Of a stretch of 64,000 nt of DNA, positions 53,660 to 62,579 are shown piece by piece. Within the stretch, counting starts at the first letter, position 1. Every line of letters begins with the position of its first letter. Under the pieces are notes generated by a model. It was not told the origin of the DNA. It saw only the letters and a program-made list of their open reading frames with translations, and searched no databases. Position numbers and translations under genes: made by a program. The stretch comes from Streptomyces sp. NRRL S-337 (lineage in GTDB: Bacteria; Actinomycetota; Actinomycetes; Streptomycetales; Streptomycetaceae), in assembly GCF_000720175.1 (NCBI RefSeq), contig NZ_JOIX01000010.1, positions 62,001 to 126,000 on the forward strand. Reading direction: 5' to 3'.

Positions 53660-55846
53660 TCAGATCTCCTCCTGGATGCGGGTCAGATCGGTGGTGAGCC
53701 CGTCCAGCCAGATGACCGAGTCCAGCAGCAGGGCCGCGGCCAGCGCCCGGGACTCCCGGTCCGGGCTGTCCCGAGGGATCCGCTGGACGACCGCCAGCAG
53801 CCCGCGGACGTCCAGCGGCGGGCTGCGGTCCGGCGGCGCGCTGTGGTCGGCGTCCAGCCGCCGGGCGAGCGCCCGGTAGCCGGCCGCGGTGTCGTCCGCC
53901 GCCCGCCGCAGCCAGTCCCCGGTCTCCCGGTGGGTGATCCGGCCCGGGCGGCCGGGCAGCAGCCGTTCACCTCGCCGGGCGTCCGCCGCGGCGACCAGCA
54001 CCGCGGGCCAGTCCGGCTGCCGGGCGGTGCGCTCCCGCGGCTCGCTCTGGTACTGGGCCAGGCTCTCGCGCGCCAGCGCCAGCGCACGGTTGATCGCCCC
54101 GAGGTCCGCTTCGGTGTCGCGCCCCGCGCTGCCCGGCCCGCCCGTCGCCATGCCCGTCCGGCCGGCCCCGGTGCGGTCCACGACGCGGGTGGCGGTGCGC
54201 CCGATGGACGCGGCGATCGCCGCGGACAGCGCCGCCATGCTGCGCCGCACCTCTTGCCCTGCGCCCCGCGGCCAGGCCACCAGACCGCAGATCAGCCCGA
54301 TGACGCTGCCCGCCAGGACGTCGGTCAGCCGGACCGGCGCGAGGTGCCAGGTGACCCGGGAGACCTGCGCGAACAGCGTGGCGACGACCAGGGTGAACCC
54401 GCCCTGCGCCCAGGCGAGCCCGCGCAGCGGCCCCAGCGTGAACGCCAGCAGCATCACCAGCGGCAGCAGGACCGCGTACACCGCCGCCCGGTCGTCCACC
54501 AGGGCCAGCAGCCCACCGGCCAGTACCGCGCCGGCCAGCGTGCCCAGCAGCGCCTGCCGGATCGCGGAGCGGGTCTCCAGGCTCGTCGTCCGGGTGAGCG
54601 TCAGGGTCGCCAGCAGCACCCAGAAGCCGTGCTGGAGGTCGAGCACCCCGGCGACCGCCCGGGCCGCGGCCAGCCCGAGCGCGAACCGGCAGGCGTTCTG
54701 GAAGATCACCGAACGCGGCGTGAGGTGGCTGGTCAGCCGCAGCCACCACAGCGCGGGGGCGTGCCCCCGGGCGTAGCCGAAGGCGTGCCCGGCGGTGTCC
54801 CGGCCGACGCTGCGGTCGCCGAACAGCAGCCGGGTGGCCAGCACCAGCACGACGGTGGCGTCCGCGGCCTGCACCACCAGCGACCGGCGGCGCAGATAGA
54901 CCAGCCGGTCGTCGGGGTCCAGCCGCTCCAGGGTGTCCAGGGCCTGGTGGGTGCGCACGGGCCCCAGCTCGCGCTCCAGTTCCGCGGCCCGCGGCCCCTG
55001 CCCGGGCCGCAGCCTCCGGCCGTCGTGGAGCGCCCGGGCGGCCCCGCGGGCGGCATCGCCGATGCCGGTGAGCAGGGCGACCGTCTCGGGCCGGTAGGCG
55101 CGGTGTGCGCCCTCGGCGGTGTGCAGGGCGTCGAGCCGGGCCAGCAGGGTGCGGGCCGCCTCGGCGGCGTGCTGCATGGCCTTGTGGGCGACGGTGGGGG
55201 ACGCGGGCAGGTCGGCCGGCGGGACCCGGGACGGCCGCAGCGCGTCGGCGGCGGACCGGGCCCGGTCGAGCAGTGGTCCGGGAGCCGGTGCGCCGTGCAG
55301 CTGGGCGAGGTCCGCGGCCGCGTCGGCGGCCCCGGCCAGCAGCCGGCGGAACGGCGGGGTGTCCGGTTCGGGCAGCAGGAATCGCTGGGCGGCCGCGAGC
55401 AGGGCCGCGCCCAGCAGGAATCCGGCCAGCCGCTGGCCCAGCAGCGCAGGGGCGTACGGCGGGAAGCACGGCAGGATGTAGAGCAGCTGCATGCCAGGGG
55501 CCGCCCCGGCGATCCGCGGCCCGGTGGTCCCCGCGTACGCGATGACGAAGCCGACGACGAGCATGCCGAGGACCGCGGCCCAGGTCCGTACGGCCAGCAG
55601 CGTGCCCAGGGTGAGCAGCAGCAGACCGGCCGGGACCGCGGTGAGCACGGTCGCGGCGCGCTGCCGCCCGGACCCGGGGATGCGGGCGAGCGCGCCCAGC
55701 GACACCGCGGTGAAGGCGGCGTACACCGCCATCGCGGTCAGGCCGAGCCCGTAGCGGCTGAGGTAGAAGCCGACGCAGGCCGCGGTGGTCACACGGACCG
55801 CGTTGCCGACCACCGAGCGGTGCCCGCGCAGGCCCTGGATGCTCAC
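53660..55846 (-). CDS. FUSC-family membrane protein (aromatic acid exporter type)
   Basis: About 728 aa. Two sets of roughly six hydrophobic helices (AVRVTTAACVGFYLSRYGLG onward, and FQNACRFALGLAAARAVAGV onward) flank a large soluble helical region with SPTVAHKAMQHAAEAARTLL. The second set, containing FWVLLATLTLTRTTSLETRS and GTLAGAVLAGGLLAL, is the fusaric-acid-resistance/FUSC signature. Members export aromatic acids or other small toxic compounds. GTG 55846 is a probable start, preceded very closely by GGAAAG. Divergent from a PadR regulator, which probably represses it. Confidence 0.87.
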   Translation of the reverse strand: MSIQGLRGHRSVVGNAVRVTTAACVGFYLSRYGLGLTAMAVYAAFTAVSLGALARIPGSGRQRAATVLTAVPAGLLLLTLGTLLAVRTWAAVLGMLVVGFVIAYAGTTGPRIAGAAPGMQLLYILPCFPPYAPALLGQRLAGFLLGAALLAAAQRFLLPEPDTPPFRRLLAGAADAAADLAQLHGAPAPGPLLDRARSAADALRPSRVPPADLPASPTVAHKAMQHAAEAARTLLARLDALHTAEGAHRAYRPETVALLTGIGDAARGAARALHDGRRLRPGQGPRAAELERELGPVRTHQALDTLERLDPDDRLVYLRRRSLVVQAADATVVLVLATRLLFGDRSVGRDTAGHAFGYARGHAPALWWLRLTSHLTPRSVIFQNACRFALGLAAARAVAGVLDLQHGFWVLLATLTLTRTTSLETRSAIRQALLGTLAGAVLAGGLLALVDDRAAVYAVLLPLVMLLAFTLGPLRGLAWAQGGFTLVVATLFAQVSRVTWHLAPVRLTDVLAGSVIGLICGLVAWPRGAGQEVRRSMAALSAAIAASIGRTATRVVDRTGAGRTGMATGGPGSAGRDTEADLGAINRALALARESLAQYQSEPRERTARQPDWPAVLVAAADARRGERLLPGRPGRITHRETGDWLRRAADDTAAGYRALARRLDADHSAPPDRSPPLDVRGLLAVVQRIPRDSPDRESRALAAALLLDSVIWLDGLTTDLTRIQEEI

Positions 55847-55969
55847 CTTTCCACTATTGGCCGACCGGCCGCGGTCCGCACCGCGCGCCGCGGCCGGGGG
55901 CCCCGGCGCAAGGGAGTTGGCGCCTTCCGGACCCCGGTCGTGGCGGCGCCGGACCGTAGACTGCGGAAC

Positions 55970-56575
55970 GTGACGGAGAAGAAGCCGGACGGGGCGGACG
56001 CCGGCGACGCGGAGCGGCCGGAGCTGCCGGCCACCGGCTGGGCGGTGCTCGGACTGCTCTCCTTCGGCGAGGAGCTGTCCGGCTACGACCTGAAGAAGTG
56101 GTCGGACCGGTCGCTGCGCTTCTTCTACTGGAGCCCGTCCTTCAGCCAGATCTACGGCGAGCTCAAGCGCCTGGAGAAGGCCGGCTACGTCAGCTCGCGG
56201 ACGGTCGCCCAGGAGACCGGCCACCGCGACAAGCGGGTCTATGTGATCACCGACGAGGGGATGACGGCGGTCCGCCGGTGGGCCCGCGAGGCACCGGTGG
56301 AACCCCCGGTCCTCAAACACGGCGTGATGCTGCGGCTGTGGCTCGGGCATCTGCTGGAGGACGACCGGATGCGGGAAGTCCTCGGCCGGCACCGGGAGTT
56401 CGCCGAGACGATGCGGCAACGCGCCGAGGCCGACGCGGCGGCCGCCCGCGACGCGGAGGCCCGGTCGGGCCCGGCGCTGGTGCTGAAGTGGTCCGAGCGG
56501 TTCTACGCCGCCGAGCGCGACCTCGCCGATGCGATGCTGGCCGACCTGGAGGAACACGGCCGTGGACGCCCGTAG
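55970..56575 (+). CDS. PadR-family regulator
   Basis: 201 aa. PadR winged HTH (about 20-95): ATGWAVLGLLSFGEELSGYD, LKKWSDRSLRFFYWSPSFSQ, IYGELKRLEKAGYVSSRTV and KRVYVITDEG. The C-terminal helical dimerisation domain (Vir-type) spans 110-195. PadR proteins usually repress a neighbouring efflux or detoxification gene and are released by phenolic or drug ligands, which fits the divergent FUSC exporter. GTG 55970 lies seven bases after a TAGACT -10 box (55957-55962) and has no Shine-Dalgarno, so the mRNA is probably leaderless. Confidence 0.9.
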   Translation: MTEKKPDGADAGDAERPELPATGWAVLGLLSFGEELSGYDLKKWSDRSLRFFYWSPSFSQIYGELKRLEKAGYVSSRTVAQETGHRDKRVYVITDEGMTAVRRWAREAPVEPPVLKHGVMLRLWLGHLLEDDRMREVLGRHREFAETMRQRAEADAAAARDAEARSGPALVLKWSERFYAAERDLADAMLADLEEHGRGRP

Positions 56576-56673
56576 GAGTCCCGGCGCGAAGGCGGGTCGA
56601 ACGGCTCCGGCATGATCACCGAACGGCTCTGCGCGACCGGCGTGCTAGGGTGCCAGGGTTGCAGTTCGGTACC

Positions 56674-56689
56674 CATGATCATGATCATG
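56674..56689. promoter_or_regulatory. Perfect CATGATCATGATCATG palindrome
   Basis: Sixteen-base perfect palindrome made of overlapping TGATCA units in a 239-bp gap between the PadR and helicase genes, followed at once by a GC-rich hairpin. It may be a regulator site for the helicase gene; the protein is unknown. Confidence 0.4.
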
Positions 56690-56691
56690 AT

Positions 56692-56733
56692 GTGCGCCTG
56701 ACGGGAATGGTCCGCAGGCGCACTTGCTGTTTT
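56692..56733 (+). terminator. Hairpin with T-rich tail after the PadR gene
   Basis: Perfect 9-bp arms GTGCGCCTG (56692-56700) and CAGGCGCAC (56715-56723) followed by TTGCTGTTTT. This has the form of an intrinsic terminator for padR, or an attenuator in the leader of the helicase gene if transcription starts upstream. Confidence 0.6.
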
Positions 56734-56814
56734 CCGGCCGGTTCACGCCTTTCCGGATGGGGGCTCGTCGGGCCCCGGCCCCGTACTGTCCCAGGCCCCT
56801 GGAAAGGAACCCCA

Positions 56815-58311
56815 TTGGCTCGCTCCGCACGCCCGCAGCGCACCGGTACGCCCCGGCCCGCCGGATCCGGTAACCCCCGGCGCAGGAACTCCCCGGGAAA
56901 GCCCGCGGGCACGTCCGGCGGGAAGGCGGCGGGTGGGAAGGCCACGGCCCGCAAGGCCGCCCCGCCGCAGGAATTCACCGTGCCGGAGCCGGTGGTCCCC
57001 GCGCTGCCCGCCGTCGCGTCGTTCGCGGAGCTCGACCTGCCGGCGGCCCTGCAGAAGACGCTCACCGCACAGGGCGTGACCGAGCCGTTCCCCATCCAGG
57101 CCGCGACCCTGCCCAACTCGCTCGCCGGCCGCGACCTCCTCGGCCGCGGCCGCACCGGTTCCGGCAAGACGCTCGCATTCGGGCTGTCGCTGCTGGCCCG
57201 CACCGCCGGGCTGCGGGCCGCCCCGCGCGCACCGCTCGCCCTGGTCCTGGTGCCCACACGCGAACTCGCCCAGCAGGTCACCGACGCGCTGCTGCCGTAC
57301 GCCACCTCCGTCCAGCTGCGCATCGCGACCGTGGTGGGCGGTATGTCGATCACCAAGCAGGCCGGCGCGCTGCGCCGCGGCGCGGAGGTGCTGGTCGCCA
57401 CCCCCGGGCGGCTCAAGGACCTCATCGAGCGCGGCGACTGTGAGCTCGGGCAGGTGCGCCTGACCGTGCTCGACGAGGCCGACCAGATGGCCGACATGGG
57501 CTTCCTGCCGCAGGTCACCGCGCTCCTCGCGCAGGTAGAGCAGGGCGGGCAGCGGATGCTGTTCTCGGCCACCCTGGACCGGAACGTGGACCGGCTCGTC
57601 CGGCAGTTCCTGACCGACCCGGTGGTGCACTCCGTCGACCCGTCGGCGGGCGCCGTCGCCACGATGGAACACCATGTGCTGCACCTCGCGGACGAGACCG
57701 ACAAGAAGGCCGTCGCGCTGCGGATCGCGGCCCGCGACGGCCGGGTGATCCTCTTCGTGGACACCAAACGCGCCGCCGACCGCTTCGCCAAGCGCCTGCT
57801 GGCCAGCGGGGTGCGCGCGGCGGCGCTGCACGGCGGCCGCACCCAGCCGCAGCGCAACCGCACCCTGGACCAGTTCAAGAACGGCCAGGTCACCGCGCTG
57901 GTGGCGACCAACGTCGCGGCCCGCGGCATCCACGTCGACGCGCTCGACCTGGTCGTCAACGTCGATCCGCCGGCCGACCACAAGGACTATCTGCACCGCG
58001 GCGGCCGCACCGCCCGGGCCGGGGAGTCCGGCCGGGTGGTCACGCTGGTGCTGCCCGACCAGAAGCGCGAGATGACCCGGCTGATGCGGGACGCCGGGAT
58101 CACCCCGGCCACCACCCGCCTCAAGTCCAGCGACGAGGAACTGGTCCGCCTCACGGGCGCCCGCGAGCCGTCCGGCGTCGCGGTCACCATCGAGGTTCCG
58201 GCCCAGGCCACGGCCGCGAAGGCGCCGGCCGCGCGCACCCCCCGGTCCCGCGCGGGCCGCCCGCCGCGCCGTGGCCGTGGCCGCGGCGGCCGCCGCCCGG
58301 TCGCGCAGTAG
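56815..58311 (+). CDS. DEAD-box RNA helicase
   Basis: 498 aa. A basic, Pro/Gly/Lys-rich N-terminus (1-60) precedes the two RecA domains. Motifs: Q-motif region TEPFPIQAATLP, motif I RGRTGSGKT, Ia PTRELAQQ, Ib TPGRL, II DEAD, III SAT, IV ILFVDTKRAADR, V ATNVAARGIHVDALD, VI HRGGRTARAG. The C-terminus is a basic RGG-like tail (RRGRGRGGRRP) for RNA binding. Such helicases unwind structured RNA, often in cold or ribosome assembly. TTG 56815 is chosen because GGAAAGGAAC lies just upstream. Convergent with udgB. Confidence 0.93.
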   Translation: MARSARPQRTGTPRPAGSGNPRRRNSPGKPAGTSGGKAAGGKATARKAAPPQEFTVPEPVVPALPAVASFAELDLPAALQKTLTAQGVTEPFPIQAATLPNSLAGRDLLGRGRTGSGKTLAFGLSLLARTAGLRAAPRAPLALVLVPTRELAQQVTDALLPYATSVQLRIATVVGGMSITKQAGALRRGAEVLVATPGRLKDLIERGDCELGQVRLTVLDEADQMADMGFLPQVTALLAQVEQGGQRMLFSATLDRNVDRLVRQFLTDPVVHSVDPSAGAVATMEHHVLHLADETDKKAVALRIAARDGRVILFVDTKRAADRFAKRLLASGVRAAALHGGRTQPQRNRTLDQFKNGQVTALVATNVAARGIHVDALDLVVNVDPPADHKDYLHRGGRTARAGESGRVVTLVLPDQKREMTRLMRDAGITPATTRLKSSDEELVRLTGAREPSGVAVTIEVPAQATAAKAPAARTPRSRAGRPPRRGRGRGGRRPVAQ

Positions 58312-58356
58312 CCGCGGCACGGTACGGCCGCACCGCCGGGCCACCTCGAAGCATCA

Positions 58357-58389
58357 CGGCCGTACGGGACGTCATTTCCCGTACGGCCG
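58357..58389. terminator. Bidirectional terminator between helicase and udgB
   Basis: Perfect 13-bp arms CGGCCGTACGGGA (58357-58369) and TCCCGTACGGCCG (58377-58389) around a 7-nt loop, 46 bp after the helicase stop and between convergent genes. Confidence 0.8.
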
Positions 58390-58403
58390 CGGGCAGTTGG
58401 GCG

Positions 58404-58434
58404 GGCGTCAGGGGCGTCAGGGGCGTCAGGGGCG
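58404..58434. repeat. 10-bp tandem repeat GGCGTCAGGG, three copies
   Basis: Three consecutive GGCGTCAGGG units lie at the stop codon of the convergent udgB gene, whose last residues (SSSPRRP) are encoded at the array's edge. Likely slippage; no function evident. Confidence 0.7.
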
Positions 58435-59226
58435 CCGGGGCGAGGAGCTGGGCAGTCCGGCCAGTTCGGCGGCGCGGCTGAGCAGGTCGACGAGCATGTC
58501 GAAGGTGAGCTTGCCGGTGAAGGTGTTGCGCTGGCTGGGGTGGTAGCTCCCCAGGACCTGGAGCGCGGGGCGCCGGCCGGTGGCGGGCAGGGTCAGCTCG
58601 GCGCCGTGGCCGAACGCCGGGCGCGGGCGGGGGATCGGCCAGCCCGCCTCGCCGAGCACGGGCAGCAGTGCCTGCCAGCCGAAGGCCCCGAGCGCCACGA
58701 CCGCCCGCAACGTCGGGGCGAGCAGCTCCAGTTCGGCGGCCAGCCAGGGCCGGCAGGTCGCCCGCTCGGCCGGGGTCGGCTTGTTCTCCGGCGGGGCGCA
58801 GTGCACCGGCGCGGTCACCCGCACCCCGTACAGCTCCAGGCCGTCGTCCCGGTGTGTGGCGGTGGGCTTGGAGGCGAGGCCCACCGCGTGGAGCGCGGCG
58901 AACAGGAAGTCCCCCGAGGCGTCCCCGGTGAACATCCGGCCGGTGCGGTTGCCGCCGTGCGCGGCCGGCGCCAGGCCGACGACCGCCAGCGCGGCGTCCT
59001 CGGGCCCGAAGCCGGGCACCGGCCGCCCCCAGTACTCCCAGTCCCGGAACGCCGCACGGGGGTTGGCGGCGACCTGCTCGCGCCAGGCCACCAGCCGGGG
59101 GCAGGCCCGGCAGCGGGTGATCCGGCCGTCCAGTTCGGCAAGTCCGCGGCATCGCGCCGCCTGCTGGGCGGGGAAGTTCACCTCGCCGGTGTCCGGCGGC
59201 GGCCCGTCGGGTCCCGTCTCGTCCAT
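58426..59226 (-). CDS. udgB: Type 5 uracil-DNA glycosylase
   Basis: 266 aa. The motif-A region VVGLAPAAHGGNRTGRMFTG is that of family 5 (UdgB), which lacks a catalytic Asp or Asn at the classical position and removes uracil, hypoxanthine and other damaged bases. GSYHPSQRNTFTGKL is the second motif. Cysteines CRACPR and later CAPP/CRPW supply the 4Fe-4S site. ATG 59226 (MDETGPDGPPP) begins a 30-residue acidic leader. Together with UdgX at 51.3 kb this makes two uracil-DNA glycosylases in 8 kb. Confidence 0.92.
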   Translation of the reverse strand: MDETGPDGPPPDTGEVNFPAQQAARCRGLAELDGRITRCRACPRLVAWREQVAANPRAAFRDWEYWGRPVPGFGPEDAALAVVGLAPAAHGGNRTGRMFTGDASGDFLFAALHAVGLASKPTATHRDDGLELYGVRVTAPVHCAPPENKPTPAERATCRPWLAAELELLAPTLRAVVALGAFGWQALLPVLGEAGWPIPRPRPAFGHGAELTLPATGRRPALQVLGSYHPSQRNTFTGKLTFDMLVDLLSRAAELAGLPSSSPRRP

Positions 59227-59247
59227 CCCTCCACGCTAGAGGACCCG

Positions 59248-59955
59248 TCACCCGTTCCGCGGCGCCCCGGTGGCCCGTGCGGTGAGGTGCGCGGGCGGGG
59301 TGAGGCCGGCGGGCAGCAGCGGGTCGGCCTCCGGCGGGCCCCAGGTGGTGTGCAGCGGCAGCACCCCCGCCCACAGGCCGAGCGCGGCGTCGGGCCCGTC
59401 ACCGTCGTCCGGCGGCCCGGTACGGACCTTCACCGACGCCTCGTCGAGGGAGAGCGCCAGCAGCGCGGTCGCGGCGAGCTCCTTGCGGTTCGGGCGGCGG
59501 GCGTAGTCCCACTGGCCCGGCGCGGCCTGCTCGGTCAGGCAGCGCAGCCCGGCCAGCTTCTCCTCGGGGTCGGTGACCGGGCGCGGGGTGCCGAACACCA
59601 TTGCGCTGCGGTAGTTGACGCCGTGTTCGAAGACGGAACGGGCCAGCACCAGGCCGTCGACATGGGTGACGGTGACGCAGACCTCGGCCGTGGGGGAGGC
59701 GATCAGGCTGCGGCTGGCGACCGAGCCGTGGAGGTAGAGCGTGCTGCCGTCCGTGCCGTAGACCGTGGGGACGACCAGCGGCGTGCCGCCCACCAGCACG
59801 CCGAGGTGGCAGAGGAAGCCCCCGGCCAGGACGGCGTCGAGCGCCGCGCGGTCGGTGCGGCCCTGCTCGCGCAGCCGGCGGTGGCGGGTGCGCGCGGTCT
59901 GCGACAGACCGCGGGCGAGCCGGCCCGCCATGGGGGCATCGTCTTCTGATTCCAT
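59248..59955 (-). CDS. Pyridoxamine-phosphate-oxidase-like flavin-binding protein
   Basis: 235 aa, split-barrel flavin fold of the NimA/COG3467-like type. HRRLREQGRTDRAALDAVLA, FLCHLGVLVGGTPLVVPTVY, STLYLHGSVASRSL, VCVTVTHVDGLVLARSVFEH and NYRSAMVFGTPRPV are typical. Substrate unknown; it may be a reductase or a flavin or F420 binder. ATG 59955 (MESEDDAP) follows AGAGG very closely, so a later ATG (MAGRLARG) is possible. It ends 21 bp before the udgB start, so the two may be co-transcribed. Confidence 0.85.
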   Translation of the reverse strand: MESEDDAPMAGRLARGLSQTARTRHRRLREQGRTDRAALDAVLAGGFLCHLGVLVGGTPLVVPTVYGTDGSTLYLHGSVASRSLIASPTAEVCVTVTHVDGLVLARSVFEHGVNYRSAMVFGTPRPVTDPEEKLAGLRCLTEQAAPGQWDYARRPNRKELAATALLALSLDEASVKVRTGPPDDGDGPDAALGLWAGVLPLHTTWGPPEADPLLPAGLTPPAHLTARATGAPRNG

Positions 59956-60032
59956 GGCCTCTTGTCTACAGGGTAGCGGAATTCGTTGTCCAGATCTTTT
60001 GGAGCGACGGATTCGGTAGGTCTTTCGGTCAT

Positions 60033-61274
60033 TCACCAGCGGGTCGCCAGCTCCACCGTGACGGACTCCAGCGCCGCGGCCGCCGCCTCGTTCACCTCGG
60101 TGGTGGTGTCGGCCCGCAGCATGATCCGGCCGATCCGGCCGAGGTTGTCGTGCGGGCCGCCGACCTCGTCGCCGGGCAGCTTCGACAGGGCGGTGGCGAC
60201 GATGTGCCCGCCCCGGGGGAGGGCACTGACCCAGCGCAGCGTGCCGGCCTCCGGCGCGGTGAGGAAACGGATCGCGGCGGCCGCCGCCCGGCGCGGCGTC
60301 ACGTCGGGGCGTTCGCCCAGCGCGGCCTGGAGGCAGGCGCGGGCCATGTCGATGCCGAGCGCTTCCTCGACCAGCCGCATGATGTGGTCGCCCGGGGGCC
60401 GGGCGCCCACTTCGAGGACGTACGGGTGGCCCCGGGGGTCGATCTTCACCTCGGTGTGCGCGACGCCGTGGCGCAGGCCCAGCGCCGCGCATGCCGCGGT
60501 GGCCGCCGCGAGGACGTCCGCCCGGACGTCGTGGGGGAGTTCGGCCGGCACCGTGTGGCCCAGTTCGGCGCGGCGGGTGCCGTCGGTGGTGAACTTCTCG
60601 GTGACCGCGAGGTGATGGAGCTCGCCATCGGTCAGGATCGTCTCGACGCTGAACTCCTCGCCGGGCACGTACTCCTGCGCCAGCAGCGTGCGGGCCAGGG
60701 CGATGCCGTGCGAGGGCTTGTGCGTCTCGGAGCCGGCGAGGCGGGCGGCGGCCGGGAGTCCGGCGGCCGACCGGACGACGGACACCCCGATCGAGGCGGC
60801 GTTCTCGGCCGGTTTGACGACGAGCGGGAAGGTCAGCCCGGCGTCCGCGATCCGGCGGGCCAGGGCCGCGGCGTCCGGCGCCGCCACCGTGCGCGGCGCG
60901 GGTACGCCGCGGGCCGCGAACGCCTCGGCCATCAGGTGCTTGTTCCGCCCGGCGTCGGCGAGTTCGGGCCGGTGGCCGGGCAGGCCCAGGTCCGCGGCGA
61001 GCCGGGTGGCCAGCGGGGTCAGGAACTCCCAGCAGGGGACGACGGCGGCCACGCCGTGGGCGCGGCAGAAGGCGGCCAGTTCGGCGCGGGCGGCCGCGGG
61101 GTCACCGAAGTCGGTGAAGACCGGCGCGGCGATCCGCGCCTTCAGTTCGGGGCGGTAGCGCGCGTACACGTCCTCGTGGGTGGCGGCGTAGACCGCGAGG
61201 CCCAGGCCGGCGGCCGCGGTCAGCAGGTCCTCGCCCGCGGCGACGTCGGGCTCGATCAGCAGGACATTCTTCAC
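60033..61274 (-). CDS. ATP-grasp ligase
   Basis: 413 aa, carboxylate-amine/thiol ligase fold. An N-terminal Rossmann-like domain (VKNVLLIEPDVAAGEDLLTA) is followed by ATP-grasp B and C domains: NKHLMAEAFAARGVPAPRTV, FPLVVKPAENAASIGVSVV with ATP-contact Lys, LLAQEYVPGEEFSVETILTD, HTEVKIDPRGHPYVLEVGAR with metal ligands and the RPPGDHI loop. It resembles ligases in peptide natural-product pathways (BacD, carnosine-synthase types) that join an acyl-phosphate to an amine. GTG 61274 has GGAAGGAACC upstream. Adjacent MFS and adenylation genes suggest a biosynthetic cluster. Confidence 0.9.
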   Translation of the reverse strand: MKNVLLIEPDVAAGEDLLTAAAGLGLAVYAATHEDVYARYRPELKARIAAPVFTDFGDPAAARAELAAFCRAHGVAAVVPCWEFLTPLATRLAADLGLPGHRPELADAGRNKHLMAEAFAARGVPAPRTVAAPDAAALARRIADAGLTFPLVVKPAENAASIGVSVVRSAAGLPAAARLAGSETHKPSHGIALARTLLAQEYVPGEEFSVETILTDGELHHLAVTEKFTTDGTRRAELGHTVPAELPHDVRADVLAAATAACAALGLRHGVAHTEVKIDPRGHPYVLEVGARPPGDHIMRLVEEALGIDMARACLQAALGERPDVTPRRAAAAAIRFLTAPEAGTLRWVSALPRGGHIVATALSKLPGDEVGGPHDNLGRIGRIMLRADTTTEVNEAAAAALESVTVELATRW

Positions 61275-61320
61275 GGTGCGGTTCCTTCCGGTGCGCGGTG
61301 CGCGGGTCACGGTGCGCCGG

Positions 61321-62556
61321 TCAGCCGGTGGCGCGGCGGCGCAGCGCCGGTGCCAGGGACAGCTGGCCGGCCGCGGCGAGCAGGCACAGCGCGGCGCAGG
61401 TCAGCCAGAGGACGGGGGAGCCGAGGGTGAGCAGCCGGGTGCCGGCGACGGGGGCGATCAGGAAGCCGGTGCCCCAGGCCATGCCGATCACGCCGTTGTA
61501 GCGGCCGCGCAGCGGGGCAGGCGCCAGATCGGCGACGACCGCCGCGGTGACCGCGAAGACGAGGATCTCGCCGACCGTGGAGACCGTGACGGCCAGCGCG
61601 TATCCGGCGGTGGCAAAGGCGGCGGCCGCCACCGCGTTGCCGCCTGCCGCCAGGGCGAACCCGGCGGCCAGTACCCGGCTCTTGTCGTGGGCGGCCAGCC
61701 GGTGGCCGATCAGCGGCTGCAGGGCGATCACGACGGCGCCGTTGACGCCCATCACCAGGCCGTACGCGCCGCTGGACAGGCCGGTGCCGCGCATCGCCAG
61801 CGGCAGGGTGGCGAACGCCTGCTGGAAGACGACCGCGTAGACCACGATGATCCCGGCGAAGGCGAGCATGGTGCGGTCGGCGAGGACGGTGCGGTAGCTG
61901 CCGGCGGTGCGGTCCCGGGCGGCCGGGCGGGTCTCCGGGACCGCCAGCCACACCAGCACCCCGAAGAACGTACAGGCGCCCGCGTCGATCCAGAAGATCA
62001 ACTGGTAGCCGTGGGAGGCGAGACGGCCGCCCAGCACCATGGCGACCGAGAAGCCGAGGTTGATCGCCCAGAGCAGCAGTCCGAAGGCGCGGGTGCGGTC
62101 GGCGGCGGGCACCGCGTCGGCGACCAGGGCCTGGGCGGCGGGGCGGAAGAGGTCGATGGTGATGCCGAGCGTGAAGCACGCGGGGATCAGCACGGTCAGG
62201 CCGTGGGCGTGGCCGAGGGTGAGCAGGGTCGCGCCGTTCGCCAGCATCCCGCCGGTCAGCGCCACCCGGCGGCCGAACCGGTCGGCGAGGAAGCCGCCCA
62301 GCGGCTGGGAGACGACCGAGCCGATGCCGACCACCGCGAGGATCAGCCCGGTGTCGGCGAGCGGGATGCCGCGGACCCCGGTCAGATAGAGGCTGAGGAA
62401 CGGATTGACCATCGACCCCAGGCGGTTGACCAGCGAGCCGCCCCACAACACCCAGAACGCGCCGGGCAGTCCGCCCGCCCGCACCCGGACGTAGCGGCGC
62501 AGCCGGCCGGGTGCGGGCGTACCGGGCGCCGGTGCGGGGGCGTCGGTTCTGCTCAC
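61321..62556 (-). CDS. MFS transporter, probable product exporter
   Basis: 411 aa with about twelve transmembrane helices. The MFS loop 2-3 motif is GGFLADRFGRRVALTGGM; a second is seen as LRGRYNGVIGMAWG. The type is a drug/metabolite exporter of the DHA1 or related group. The GTG at 62556 is preferred because AGGAGGAAGCC precedes it; an upstream GTG at 62583 overlaps the adenylation gene stop (GTGA). It lies between the adenylation and ATP-grasp genes on the same strand, so it probably exports the compound they make. Confidence 0.9.
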   Translation of the reverse strand: MSRTDAPAPAPGTPAPGRLRRYVRVRAGGLPGAFWVLWGGSLVNRLGSMVNPFLSLYLTGVRGIPLADTGLILAVVGIGSVVSQPLGGFLADRFGRRVALTGGMLANGATLLTLGHAHGLTVLIPACFTLGITIDLFRPAAQALVADAVPAADRTRAFGLLLWAINLGFSVAMVLGGRLASHGYQLIFWIDAGACTFFGVLVWLAVPETRPAARDRTAGSYRTVLADRTMLAFAGIIVVYAVVFQQAFATLPLAMRGTGLSSGAYGLVMGVNGAVVIALQPLIGHRLAAHDKSRVLAAGFALAAGGNAVAAAAFATAGYALAVTVSTVGEILVFAVTAAVVADLAPAPLRGRYNGVIGMAWGTGFLIAPVAGTRLLTLGSPVLWLTCAALCLLAAAGQLSLAPALRRRATG

Positions 62557-62579
62557 GGCTTCCTCCTGCGGGTGGTCGG

